A stretch of 64,000 bases of DNA, taken from positions 1 to 64,000 of the forward strand of contig JAMLGJ010000014.1 in NCBI GenBank assembly GCA_023958095.1, read 5' to 3'. Both the position numbers and the translations under genes were made by a program. This DNA is from Microthrixaceae bacterium. GTDB lineage: Bacteria > Actinomycetota > Acidimicrobiia > Acidimicrobiales > Microtrichaceae. Of this stretch, positions 56,378-64,000 are shown one piece after another. The notes under the pieces are model-generated. The model had not been told where the DNA came from. It saw only the letters and a program-made list of their open reading frames with translations, and searched no databases. Every line of letters begins with the position of its first letter. Within the stretch, counting starts at the first letter, position 1.

Positions 56378-57340
56378 TCAGTCCGAGATGCGATCGCGCA
56401 GGGCCTGCACCCAGGCCCTCGCCTCGGCCCCGCGCTGTCCGGCCTCGGCGCGACGGCTGGCTCCCTCCCGACCCGCAGCGGGGTAGGAACCGAGGAACTT
56501 CACATCGGCCTGGGTGGCCTTCAGGGCCCTCAGGCAGTCGGCCACGACCTCGTCGGAGATGTGCCCCTCGAGGTCGAGCAGAAAGCAGTAGTCACCGAGA
56601 GCCATCTTGGTGGGGCGGGACAGCAACAGGGTCAGGTTGATCCCCCGGGCCGCGAACTCCTGGAGGATCGACAGGAGCGAACCGGGCCGGTCGGCCCGTT
56701 GGAACACCACGATCGAGGTCTTGTCGTGCCCGGTCGGGGCGGGCACAGATTCGCGCCCCACCAGGACGAAGCGAGTGTGGTTCTCCGGGTGGTCCTCGAT
56801 GCCGGAGGCCCCCACGGTGAGCCCGTAGACCTCCGCCGCCCTCCGGTTGGCAATGGCAGCGAGTGCGGGATCGCCCGTCTCCGCCACCCGCGCCGCTGCC
56901 TCTGCGGTGGAGTTGACCGTGTCGTGCGTGACGGCGGGCAGGTGGTCGCGCAACCAGCTGCGGCACTGTGCCGTCGCGACCGGGATGGAGACGATCCTCT
57001 CCACCTGCTCGACGGTCGCCCCGGGAGCGAGCAGCAGGTTGAGACTCACCGGTTCGAGCATCTCGCGCTGGATCAGCAGGTCCACGTCGAAGGCCAACGT
57101 GTCCACCGTCGCGTTCACCGTGCCCTCGATGGCGTTCTCGATCGGGACCACCGCGGCTGCTGCCGTTCCCTCGTTCACCGCGAACAGGGCGTCCACCATC
57201 GAGTCACACGCCAGCAGCTCGCGGTCGGCCAGGTCGTCCTGGTGATGGAGGGCCTGTTCGGTGAACGTGCCGGCCGGCCCGAGGAACGCCACCGGGGCCT
57301 GCGCGGGTCGTCCCGGTGCTGCGCCATGTGTGTGTGCCAC
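56378..57340 (-). CDS. pheA: Prephenate dehydratase
   Basis: Makes phenylpyruvate from prephenate in Phe synthesis. 320 residues: VAFLGPAGTFTEQALHH, VVPIENAIEGTVNATVDTL, catalytic region GDPALAAIANRRAAEVYGLT and ENHTRFVLVGRE, then an ACT domain (about 205-285). The ACT ESRP motif that binds Phe reads LSRP here (LLLSRPTK), and GALV reads GSLL. C-terminal 35 residues are Arg/Ala-rich. Divergent from the META-like gene (61-bp gap). Convergent with map, 21 bp apart. Confidence 0.94.
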   Translation of the reverse strand: MAHTHGAAPGRPAQAPVAFLGPAGTFTEQALHHQDDLADRELLACDSMVDALFAVNEGTAAAAVVPIENAIEGTVNATVDTLAFDVDLLIQREMLEPVSLNLLLAPGATVEQVERIVSIPVATAQCRSWLRDHLPAVTHDTVNSTAEAAARVAETGDPALAAIANRRAAEVYGLTVGASGIEDHPENHTRFVLVGRESVPAPTGHDKTSIVVFQRADRPGSLLSILQEFAARGINLTLLLSRPTKMALGDYCFLLDLEGHISDEVVADCLRALKATQADVKFLGSYPAAGREGASRRAEAGQRGAEARAWVQALRDRISD

Positions 57341-57401
57341 GGCTGGAGGCTACCGAGGCACCCTGTCGGGCACACGTTGCATTCCCTCTACGCTGGGTGC
57401 G

Positions 57402-57767
57402 ATGCAGGCTGATCCGCTCGATGGCACCCGTTGGGCACTGGAGTACCTGACACTCGACGGGGTGAGCCATCTGGTCAGCGGACGTCGGATCCCGGAGTTG
57501 GCCTTCCTGGACGGTCGCGTGTCGTGCGATGACGGCGTGAACCTGGGTGAGGGCACCTACGACTATCGCACCGAGGCGATGTCGCTGAGGGTGCATCCGA
57601 CCACGCACATTCCCTATCCCGCTGAACCCCTGGTGGAACACCGGTTGTTCGACCACTTCGAGCGGGTTCGCGTGGCGGTGCTGCACGGCGACTTCCTCCA
57701 CCTGCGACTGGAGGGCCACGGGGACGAGCTCGTCTACCACTACGAGGCCGAGGAGGCTCCTGCCTGA
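57402..57767 (+). CDS. META-like small beta protein
   Basis: 121 residues. The start LDGTRWALEYLTLDG and the following RRIPELAFLDGRVSCDDGVN with a Gly-rich turn resemble the META domain (W near the start, then a beta sheet with a Gly/Asn turn), but weakly. No signal peptide. ATG 57402 has TACGCT 7 nt upstream, a leaderless pattern. Its 3' end overlaps the desaturase gene by 28 bp, tail to tail. Confidence 0.55.
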   Translation: MQADPLDGTRWALEYLTLDGVSHLVSGRRIPELAFLDGRVSCDDGVNLGEGTYDYRTEAMSLRVHPTTHIPYPAEPLVEHRLFDHFERVRVAVLHGDFLHLRLEGHGDELVYHYEAEEAPA

Positions 57768-58762
57768 GTGGTCGGGGCGTCGCTGTTGCGATCCGCCGCG
57801 CCGCTGCGGGCGTGGCGCCACAGCGAGCGGTAGTTGGGCCACTCGAGTCCTGCGGTGATGTATCCGGCTTCCTCGAGCTCCCGCTGGAAAGCCGGCAACC
57901 TGGCGAAGGGCACCCCGCTGTCGACATGGTGGGCGAGGTGGTAGCCGGTGTTGAAGGGTACGAACACCGCCTTGGCGACGAAGCTCTGCCGTACGTGGTG
58001 GGTTGTGACGCGGCGGTCCGGCGATGCGCCGAGGCCTCCGTGTTCGGCCACGGCTCGCAGGCGGTTGAGCACCCGCCACACCGTCATCCACGGCAGGAGC
58101 CAGAGCAGTGGGTAGGTCCACCAGTGGCCACCGATCGCCCACAGGAGCACGAACATCACCACCTGCGTACCCAGGATGCGTGCGGCGATGGGACGCGCCG
58201 AGTCGCTGCGCAGGGCCAGGAACAACGCCTTGAGGTTCTTCCAGCCCGACACGCCGAAGGCGTCGCGTCGCATCTTGCGCCACCACGACTCGGGTGGCAG
58301 CGGGTAGCCACGGTAGAAGGCGATGTCGGGCTCACGGGGTCCGAACTCCTCGCGGTGGTGCGCCATGTGGCTTCGCCGGTAGGCATCGATCGGGGTGAAG
58401 GTCGGGTAGGCCAGCAGCCACTTCCCGACCCAGTCGTTGACAGCCCGGTTGGAGAAGAGCAGTCGGTGGGCCGCCTCGTGCATGAGGATCGCGAAGCGCA
58501 CCATGCCGCGCCCGCACATGGCGAAGGCGATCACCCATCCGACGGGGTGTCCCCACCACCTGGCGAGGGCGATCACACCCACGGATTGTGCCCACACACC
58601 GACAACGTGAACGGCGTTGGCGAGGTCGGGGATCCGGTACAGCTCGCCGCGCAGCTCTCCTGTGGGCCGGCCATCCGCGCGGATCCGGCCGTGGGGGAGC
58701 GTGTCGGTGAGCGTCTCCCCGGGTGGGTACATGGTGCCCTCGACGATGCGCGCTGTGCTCAC
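57740..58762 (-). CDS. Membrane fatty acid desaturase
   Basis: Di-iron enzyme introducing a double bond into an acyl chain, or a related hydroxylase. 340 residues. Three His boxes: HEAAH (95-99), HMAHH (132-136) and HLAHH (275-279), plus AEHGG (239-243). About four TM helices around 55-90 and 197-230. GTG 58762 has TAATGT 7 nt upstream, so leaderless; the -35 region falls in a large palindrome shared with the divergent PaaX-type regulator. Confidence 0.9.
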   Translation of the reverse strand: MSTARIVEGTMYPPGETLTDTLPHGRIRADGRPTGELRGELYRIPDLANAVHVVGVWAQSVGVIALARWWGHPVGWVIAFAMCGRGMVRFAILMHEAAHRLLFSNRAVNDWVGKWLLAYPTFTPIDAYRRSHMAHHREEFGPREPDIAFYRGYPLPPESWWRKMRRDAFGVSGWKNLKALFLALRSDSARPIAARILGTQVVMFVLLWAIGGHWWTYPLLWLLPWMTVWRVLNRLRAVAEHGGLGASPDRRVTTHHVRQSFVAKAVFVPFNTGYHLAHHVDSGVPFARLPAFQRELEEAGYITAGLEWPNYRSLWRHARSGAADRNSDAPTTQAGASSAS

Positions 58763-58784
58763 ACGGATGACATTACATCTGCAG

Positions 58785-58822
58785 CTACACGTGTGTCCAT
58801 GTATGTATGGTCACACGTGTAG
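58785..58822. promoter_or_regulatory. 38-bp palindrome between desaturase and PaaX genes (operator)
   Basis: Outer arms CTACACGTGTG (58785-58795) and CACACGTGTAG (58812-58822) are perfectly complementary, inner CCAT/ATGG (58797-58800 and 58807-58810) too. Each outer arm contains its own ACACGTGT palindrome; the two centres are 26 bp apart, about 2.5 helix turns. It covers the predicted -35 of the desaturase and a possible -10 (TAGGGT, 58820-58825) of the regulator. A shared operator is the natural reading. Confidence 0.8.
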
Positions 58823-58862
58823 GGTTTCCGGGCATGCCGGTCCCCAGAAGGTGCACACAGCG

Positions 58863-59675
58863 GTGAGCTCCGCGCGGTCACCCGGTGTCGAGCCCCGGTC
58901 CTACGGCCCACCCCTGACCGCCCGCTCGGTCGTCGCATCCGTGTTGCTCGGTACCGAACCGCCCGTCATGGCTGCACGCGGGTTGGTGCGCGCGGGCGAG
59001 CTGTTCGGGATCTCCGAGGGAACCGTGCGAACGGCACTGTCGCGGATGTCCGCGGCCGGGGAGCTGGAGCGGACCCCCGAGGGGCGCTACCGGCTCGTTG
59101 GCCACCTCGCCGAGCGTCAGCAGCGCCAGCTGGCCAGCCGGCGTGCAGAGGTCTCGCCGTGGAACGGGAACTGGGAGCTGTGGTTGGTCGTGGCACGGTC
59201 GAGGCCCGCGGAGCAGCGCGCGGCGCTGCGCAGGGCGGCGCAGCGGCTGCGCTTGGCAGAGGCACGCGAAGGGGTGTGGCTACGACCCGACAACCTGCCC
59301 CGGGGCGCCCGCTCGGAGACGGACCGTCGCGTGGTCGAGTCCCAGGCGATGCGCATGGTGGTCCAGCCCGACGACGACGACCGGCTGGTGACAGAGCTGT
59401 GGGACCTCGAGGGCTGGAACTCCACCGCTCACTCCCTGCGGCGGGGGATGCACGACCTGACCGACCGTCTCATCGAGGACGACACCACGGCGCTGCAGCC
59501 GGGTTTCGTGCTCGCCGCTGCGGTGCTCCGGCACCTGAACGCCGATCCGCTCCTGCCGGACGAGCTGCGCATCGGCACGGTGGGTCGAGCGGACGAGGCG
59601 CGGTCGTTGCGGCGCGACTACGAGGCCTACGACGCCGCATATCGCTCGCTCCTGTCGCGCTGGCTCCGTTCCTAG
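58863..59675 (+). CDS. PaaX-family transcriptional regulator
   Basis: 270 residues. Winged-helix N-terminus (LTARSVVASVLLGTEPPVMA ... LFGISEGTVRTALSRMSAAG ... GRYRLVGHL), then the PaaX central part (WNGNWELWLVVA, EGVWLRPDNLP) and the C-terminal region ending RRDYEAYDAAYRSLLSRWLR. PaaX represses phenylacetate genes by sensing the CoA thioester; here it is divergent from a desaturase, so an acyl-CoA ligand is plausible. GTG 58863 with AGAAGG upstream; GTG 58851 also possible. Confidence 0.85.
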   Translation: MSSARSPGVEPRSYGPPLTARSVVASVLLGTEPPVMAARGLVRAGELFGISEGTVRTALSRMSAAGELERTPEGRYRLVGHLAERQQRQLASRRAEVSPWNGNWELWLVVARSRPAEQRAALRRAAQRLRLAEAREGVWLRPDNLPRGARSETDRRVVESQAMRMVVQPDDDDRLVTELWDLEGWNSTAHSLRRGMHDLTDRLIEDDTTALQPGFVLAAAVLRHLNADPLLPDELRIGTVGRADEARSLRRDYEAYDAAYRSLLSRWLRS

Positions 59676-59710
59676 CGGCCCTCCTGCGCTGTCGCACCAC
59701 CGTGTGATAC

Positions 59711-59726
59711 TCGAACACATGTTCGA
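59711..59726. promoter_or_regulatory. LexA (SOS) box over the HNH gene start
   Basis: TCGAAC-ACAT-GTTCGA, a perfect match to the actinobacterial SOS consensus TCGAAC-N4-GTTCGA. It overlaps the start codon (59719) and follows the -10-like GATACT (59706-59711), so LexA bound here would block a leaderless transcript. Confidence 0.8.
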
Positions 59727-61197
59727 TCACGACGGTTCGCATCCGGGTGGCCCGCAGTCGGACGGGCCGCAGTCGGACGGGCCGCAGTCGGACGGGCCCC
59801 ATGGCGACCCTCCGGTTTCGCAGGCGGCGGGAGACCTGCCGGCAGTGCTGCGCGAGTTGGTTGGTGCGCTGGCGGTCGTGGACGGTGTCGAGCGCGGCTC
59901 CCGGGACGGCCGCGAGCTGATGGACCTGGTGCTCTGCCTCGAGCAGGTCCGGCGGCGTTTCGACGCGACGGCTGCCCGCTTGCTCGCTGAACTGGACCGA
60001 AGCGAGGCCACTGTCGGGCACAGCGGCCTGCGCACCAAGGGTTGGAAGGCCCACCGATGCCACCTGCCGCACTCGACGGTGGCCCGCGAAGTGCGCCTCG
60101 GCACCACACTGGAGCGGTTCGGCGGCCTCGCCGCGGCGCTGGGCGACGGACGGATCTCCGCCGAACACGTCCTCGCGGTGGCGAACGCGTGCAACCCGCG
60201 GGTCGAAGCAGCGTTGGTGGAGGTCCAGGAGCAGATCATCGAGTTCGCCTCCCGGCATCGCTTCTCGCACTTCAGGTCCTGGCTGGCCTCACTGGTCCAA
60301 CTGCTGGATGCCGACGGTCCCGAACCCGACCATGGCGAGGCGAACCACGCCTCCATGGCAGCCGACGGTGAGGGAAACCTGCACCTCGTGATGGCACTCA
60401 CCGGTTCCGATGCCGTCGTGGCCCAGCACATCATCGACACCGAGACTGACCGCCAGTTCCGCACCGCGAGGTCGGAGAGCGAAGCGACCGGTACAGCGAT
60501 GCCAACCGCGCAGCAACTGAGGGCGCGTGCCCTGGTGGAGCTGCTCCGGCGGGGTGCGGGCTGCGGAGCCGCATCCACCACGAACGCCCTCGAGGCGGTC
60601 ATCACCGTCACCACCGACACCCATGGTCGGCCCCTCGGGGTGCACTCCAGCCATGGCGAAGAGGTCGACCCGGTCACCGCGGCGGTGCTGCTCTGCGATG
60701 CATTCCTGCAGCCGGTCCTGACCGACACCGCGGCGGATCCCCTCAACGCGGGTCGCCGCCAGCGCCTCTTCTCCCCCTTGCAGCACAAGTCGCTCGCCAC
60801 ACGAGACGGTGGGTGTGTCTTCCCGGGGTGTGACCAGCCGCCCGCACGCTGCGATGCGCACCACATCCACCAGTGGATCGATGGCGGAGCCACCGACATC
60901 CTCAACGGAGTGCTGTTGTGCAGGCGGCACCACCGTCTGGAGCACTCCAACACCCCGTGGAGCCTCGAGGTGGTGGACATCGACGAGCTGAGCGACGACC
61001 TCGCGGAACAGCACCGAGAGCGAGCCCGACGAGCCGGCCGTGACCCATCGTCCCACGTGCGCATCTGGAACGCACCCGACGGTGAGACGTTCCTCGCCCA
61101 GACCGCACCGGACCACCACGCTCCACCGGGTGCGGATCCGCAGCGAGTTCGCTCCGAGGGCCCATCCCGCGCGCCGCGGCTCCGCGGTGGCCCCTGA
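59719..61197 (+). CDS. DUF222 HNH endonuclease (13E12-type)
   Basis: 492 residues. N-terminal DUF222 domain (about 45-300, VLCLEQVRRRFDATAARLLA, SGLRTKGWKAHRCHLPHST) and C-terminal HNH nuclease (about 360-420): RDGGCVFPGCDQPPARCDAH then HIHQWIDGGATDILNGVLLC and RRHH, with zinc Cys and His. This is the actinobacterial 13E12/REP13E12 type, some members of which are damage-induced in mycobacteria. ATG 59719 is leaderless (GATACT 7 nt upstream) and lies in an SOS box. The N-terminus carries three PQSDG repeats. Confidence 0.9.
   Translation: MFDHDGSHPGGPQSDGPQSDGPQSDGPHGDPPVSQAAGDLPAVLRELVGALAVVDGVERGSRDGRELMDLVLCLEQVRRRFDATAARLLAELDRSEATVGHSGLRTKGWKAHRCHLPHSTVAREVRLGTTLERFGGLAAALGDGRISAEHVLAVANACNPRVEAALVEVQEQIIEFASRHRFSHFRSWLASLVQLLDADGPEPDHGEANHASMAADGEGNLHLVMALTGSDAVVAQHIIDTETDRQFRTARSESEATGTAMPTAQQLRARALVELLRRGAGCGAASTTNALEAVITVTTDTHGRPLGVHSSHGEEVDPVTAAVLLCDAFLQPVLTDTAADPLNAGRRQRLFSPLQHKSLATRDGGCVFPGCDQPPARCDAHHIHQWIDGGATDILNGVLLCRRHHRLEHSNTPWSLEVVDIDELSDDLAEQHRERARRAGRDPSSHVRIWNAPDGETFLAQTAPDHHAPPGADPQRVRSEGPSRAPRLRGGP
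59752..59796 (+). repeat. Three perfect 15-bp tandem repeats (PQSDG)
   Basis: Unit CCGCAGTCGGACGGG repeated at 59752, 59767 and 59782 without a single change. It is in frame, encoding PQSDG three times near the N-terminus of the HNH protein, before its conserved domain. Likely a slippage-prone spot that varies between strains. Confidence 0.95.
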
Positions 61198-61222
61198 GGT
61201 CCGAGCCGGTACGGTTCTCGGC

Positions 61223-61939
61223 GTGAGCGATGACCGTGTGTACTTCAGGCAGCTGCTGGCGGGCGTGGACTTCGCCGAGTCCGACGTGCTCGCGCAGCAG
61301 ATGGTCAACTTCTCGTACCTGATCGGCGACCGTTCCACCGGCGAGTGCCTCGTGGTCGACCCCGCCTACAGCGTCGCGGAGCTCAACTCGATCGCGGCTT
61401 CTGACGGCATGACCCTCACCGGAGTGCTGGTCACCCACTACCACCCGGACCACTGCGGTGGGGACATGATGGGCATGTCCATCGAAGGGGTGAACGAACT
61501 CCTCGAGGAGGTGCAGGTACCGGTGCACGTGCAGGCCGACGAGGCCGAGTACGTGCTGAAGGTGACCGACCTCGACGCCTCTGACCTCGTGCAGCACTCC
61601 TCGGGGGACGTGGTGCGCGTCGGGGAGGTCGATGTCGAGCTCCTGCACACACCCGGGCACACGCCGGGTTCGCAGTGTTTCTTCGTCGATGGCCGCCTCA
61701 TCGCCGGGGACACGCTGTTCCTGCAGGGCTGTGGCCGAACCGACCTGCCCGGCGGTGATCCCGAGGCGCTCTACGAGAGCCTCACCCAGCGTCTTGCGAA
61801 GGTGCCCGACTCGGCAGTGCTGTTCCCCGGTCACCTGTACTCCCCGAAACCCTCGGATTCCATGGGCGAGGTCCGCACCTCGAACATGGTGTTCAAGCCA
61901 CGCTCGGCCGAGGAGTGGATGCGGGTGTTCGGCTCCTGA
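61223..61939 (+). CDS. MBL-fold hydrolase (glyoxalase II / persulfide dioxygenase-like)
   Basis: 238 residues. Metal site VLVTHYHPDHCGGD (HxHxDH), HTPGHTPGSQCFFVDG, IAGDTLFLQGCGRTDLPGGD and LFPGHLYSPK, typical of glyoxalase II, rhodanese-linked or sulfur-dioxygenase-type MBL proteins. GTG 61223 with TACGGT 7 nt upstream (61210-61215), leaderless. The in-frame stretch before it lies within the HNH gene and is a shadow. Confidence 0.85.
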   Translation: MSDDRVYFRQLLAGVDFAESDVLAQQMVNFSYLIGDRSTGECLVVDPAYSVAELNSIAASDGMTLTGVLVTHYHPDHCGGDMMGMSIEGVNELLEEVQVPVHVQADEAEYVLKVTDLDASDLVQHSSGDVVRVGEVDVELLHTPGHTPGSQCFFVDGRLIAGDTLFLQGCGRTDLPGGDPEALYESLTQRLAKVPDSAVLFPGHLYSPKPSDSMGEVRTSNMVFKPRSAEEWMRVFGS

Positions 61940-61993
61940 GAGCCCGCGCCGGCGGTCCGCGGACCGACCGGCGCCCTGTGCGAGCATCTGGGC

Positions 61994-63337
61994 GTGAACG
62001 AGTCCGGCCCCGCGTCCGAGTCCCGCGTGGTCAGTGGCGAGGACACCCCGCAGGTCCCGGAATCGGGCGGCGACGGCCCGGGCGCAGGCCTTGTCCTGCG
62101 GATGGGCGACGGCCAGAGGTTGCCCAGATGGGTGTGGCGACTCATCTTTGCGGTTGCGATATCGGTGGCGGTCTTCGATGCGAGCCTGTCGATTCTCGGG
62201 CGGCTCACGAGCCTGATCGGCATGGTCGTGGTGGCCCTGTTCCTGTCGTTCGCGATCGAGCCGGCGGTCGGCCGCATGGCGCGGCGCTTCGGCATGCGAC
62301 GCGGGCTGGGCACCTTCCTGTGCTTCCTCGGTGTGCTGGCCGTGGCAGTGCTGTTCGTGTTCGTCATGGCCGAGCTCGTGATCAGCCAGGTGCAGGACCT
62401 GATCGACAAGGCACCCGACTACATAGACCAGGTCTCTGACTGGGCCAACCGCACCTTCGGCCTAGACATCAACACCGGCGAGGTCAACGACCTCATCAAG
62501 GACTATCAGTCCGACATCGCCTCGGTGGCAACCGAGGTGGGCGGACGAGCGCTCAGCCTCACCGGTTCGGTGGTCGGCCTCGTGTTCCAGGCGTTCACCG
62601 TCCTGTTGTTCGCGTTCTACATGACCGCCGAGGGTCCCACCATGCGGCGCAATTTCTGCTCGGTGCTGCCCGAGGAGCACCAGCGCACGGTTCTGTACCT
62701 GTGGGAGCTCTCGATCGCGAAGACCGGCGGCTGGCTGTACTCACGGCTCCTGCTGGCCGGGTTGTCCGCCACGTTCACCTGGGCGTTCCTGTCGATCATG
62801 GGGGTTCCGTCCCCGCTTGCACTCGCCCTGTGGGTGGGTCTGGTGAGCCAGTTCATTCCCGCCATCGGGACGTACCTCGCCGGTGCCCTGCCGGTGTTGA
62901 TCGCCTTGTTGAACGACCCGGTGGACGCACTGTGGGTGGTCGGGTTCATCGTCGTGTACCAGCAGGTGGAGAACTACTTCTTCTCCCCGAAGATCACAGC
63001 ACAGACCATGGACCTGCATCCCGCCGTGGCCTTCGGCTCCGCGATCGCAGGTGGAATGCTGGCCGGGCCGATAGGGGCCGTTCTGGCACTTCCCGCAGCG
63101 GGGGTCATCCAGGCGTTCGTGTCCACGTTCCTCGAGCGCCACGACGTGGTCGACTCGCAACTCACCGAACTCGCGGAGCTGCGCAGGGTGGAGGGCGACC
63201 TGGCCCATACCGGTCCGCGGTTCGGACGCCTGTGGCACCGCGAACCCGACGGCGGTGCCGAAGTCGGGGGAGACACCGCTGCCGGTGAGACAGCGGGTGA
63301 TGAGACCGCTGCCGGTGACACAGCGGGCGATGACTGA
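61994..63337 (+). CDS. AI-2E family transporter / permease
   Basis: 447 residues. Seven to eight TM helices in the AI-2E/PerM pattern: LGRLTSLIGMVVVALFLSFA, a soluble loop with LIDKAPDYIDQVSDWANRTF, PSPLALALWVGLVSQFIPAI then GTYLAGALPV, and YQQVENYFFSPKITAQTMDL. Transported substrate unknown; family members export signals or ions. GTG 61994. The C-terminal 30 residues are acidic imperfect repeats (GDTAAGETAGDETAAGD). Confidence 0.88.
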   Translation: MNESGPASESRVVSGEDTPQVPESGGDGPGAGLVLRMGDGQRLPRWVWRLIFAVAISVAVFDASLSILGRLTSLIGMVVVALFLSFAIEPAVGRMARRFGMRRGLGTFLCFLGVLAVAVLFVFVMAELVISQVQDLIDKAPDYIDQVSDWANRTFGLDINTGEVNDLIKDYQSDIASVATEVGGRALSLTGSVVGLVFQAFTVLLFAFYMTAEGPTMRRNFCSVLPEEHQRTVLYLWELSIAKTGGWLYSRLLLAGLSATFTWAFLSIMGVPSPLALALWVGLVSQFIPAIGTYLAGALPVLIALLNDPVDALWVVGFIVVYQQVENYFFSPKITAQTMDLHPAVAFGSAIAGGMLAGPIGAVLALPAAGVIQAFVSTFLERHDVVDSQLTELAELRRVEGDLAHTGPRFGRLWHREPDGGAEVGGDTAAGETAGDETAAGDTAGDD

Positions 63338-63346
63338 GCCCGCTGG

Positions 63347-63949
63347 TCAGGGGCTCCTCTCGAGGGAGGCATCGGGTAGCACCCCGGCGACCCGAGCGGC
63401 TGCTTCGAGCGTGTAGACGCCGAGCGCGCGGGCGATGGGACCGATCGTGTCGTCCCAGTTGACCCCCGGGCGCGACCAGTAGAGGTTGAGTGCCCCCATC
63501 GGCCGGTTGCCGGCTCGCAGGGGCAGGTGCACAGCGCTGCGGAATCCCAGTTCCGCAATGGTGGTGGACCCTTCGTCGACGACGATCGCCGGTAGGGGAC
63601 CGGCGTCGTGCACCGCGAGGAACCGGGAGGGAACGAGGTCGTCGATGCCCCATGGGAAGCCGTCTGCATCCTGGGTGCGTGCCAATGGGGTGGACAGTCG
63701 TGGAGGGTGCAGGGCGCAGCAGACCATCTGGTCCCCCTGGCGGGCGTGCAGCACCACCTGGTCCGCGGCGGCGAGCTCGGCGACCAGGCGTGTGCACTCC
63801 TGGGCCAGGCGAACCGGTGGCCAGTCCGGAGCGCAGCGCAGGAAGGCATCGACCCCTCCGGTGGGGTGGTCCGGCGGGGTGTGGTCGCGCGCTTCGCGGA
63901 TGGCTTCGATGAAGAGGTCTCCGTGGTCCATCAACCAGAGCGTCGGCAC
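63347..63949 (-). CDS. GAF domain protein (5' end may lie outside the window)
   Basis: About 200 residues within the window. GAF fold: AADQVVLHARQGDQMVCCAL, LPAIVVDEGSTTIAELGFRS, AVHLPLRAGNRPMGALNLYW and IGPIARALGVYTLEAAA. No DNA-binding or enzyme domain follows, unlike ANTAR or GGDEF relatives. GTG 63949 and ATG 63931 are possible starts, but the frame stays open to 64000, so it may be longer. Convergent with the AI-2E gene, 9 bp apart. Confidence 0.75.
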   Translation of the reverse strand: MPTLWLMDHGDLFIEAIREARDHTPPDHPTGGVDAFLRCAPDWPPVRLAQECTRLVAELAAADQVVLHARQGDQMVCCALHPPRLSTPLARTQDADGFPWGIDDLVPSRFLAVHDAGPLPAIVVDEGSTTIAELGFRSAVHLPLRAGNRPMGALNLYWSRPGVNWDDTIGPIARALGVYTLEAAARVAGVLPDASLERSP

Positions 63950-64000
63950 GACCGGGGCCCGACTGGAGCCATTGCTCCGGGCACTGCTGCCGGCACTGCT

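Noticed and set aside
63060-63075. GCCGATAG sigma-28 -10 element
   Set aside because: No TAAA at the right distance and it lies inside the AI-2E gene.

Overview
The window is GC-rich DNA from an actinobacterium and spans its chromosomal replication origin. The evidence is the gene order rsmG-khpB-yidC-yidD-rnpA-rpmH-(oriC)-dnaA-dnaN-recF-DUF721-gyrB-gyrA-DUF3566-tRNA-Ile, the actinobacterial run cca...DUF6049-kinase-sigM-anti-sigma-trxB-trxA-cwlM-parB-parA, a mycothiol-linked formaldehyde dehydrogenase, an Rpf-like lipoprotein, an actinobacterial-type SOS box and many apparently leaderless genes. The Thr-rich tail of the penicillin-binding protein and the mixture of features suggest a deep lineage such as Acidimicrobiia rather than Mycobacteriales. 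That placement is inference. I saw no insertion sequence, prophage or CRISPR array.

Layout. 0-5.5 kb, minus strand: the rpsF-ssb-rpsR-rplI-dnaB operon (dnaB carries an intein), then panB. 5.6-12.6 kb: a zinc-ribbon protein, a class A PBP, a DUF5318 protein divergent from a methyltransferase, a universal stress protein with a tandem hairpin repeat in its leader, cca, and a histone-deacetylase-like hydrolase. 12.7-21.3 kb, plus strand: GNAT, DUF6049, membrane Ser/Thr kinase, ECF sigma, anti-sigma, trxB, trxA and a CwlM-like protein, an envelope and redox module. 21.5-27.4 kb, minus strand: parB, parA, two parS sites, rsmG, khpB, yidC, yidD, rnpA, rpmH. 27.4-37.9 kb, plus strand: oriC segments on both sides of dnaA, then dnaN, recF, dciA-like, gyrB, gyrA, a TadE-like protein, DUF3566 and tRNA-Ile.

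38-49.4 kb is accessory and regulatory: an oxidoreductase, a FliA/WhiG-type sigma factor behind its own sigma-28-like promoter, hisN, tesB, an SMC-like coiled-coil protein, a PAS-GGDEF-PAS protein, a RidA protein, about 750 bp of decayed sequence, a large membrane protein, tRNA-Arg and an Rpf-like lipoprotein. 49.5-64 kb: two tRNA-Ser genes, the mscR-MBL-methyltransferase operon, a flavin-reductase-like protein, an esterase lipoprotein, a TetR regulator, a SEC-C methionine aminopeptidase, pheA, a desaturase/PaaX divergent pair sharing a large palindrome, an SOS-boxed HNH endonuclease, an MBL hydrolase, an AI-2E-family membrane protein and a GAF protein at the edge.

Most of the window is conserved housekeeping DNA. 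The parts that go beyond a textbook origin region are the kinase gene without its usual MurJ half beside a CwlM whose amidase site looks lost, the palindrome between desaturase and PaaX regulator, the apparent sigma-28 autoregulation, the three tandem hairpins before the stress-protein gene, and the SMC-like protein without a Walker A motif.
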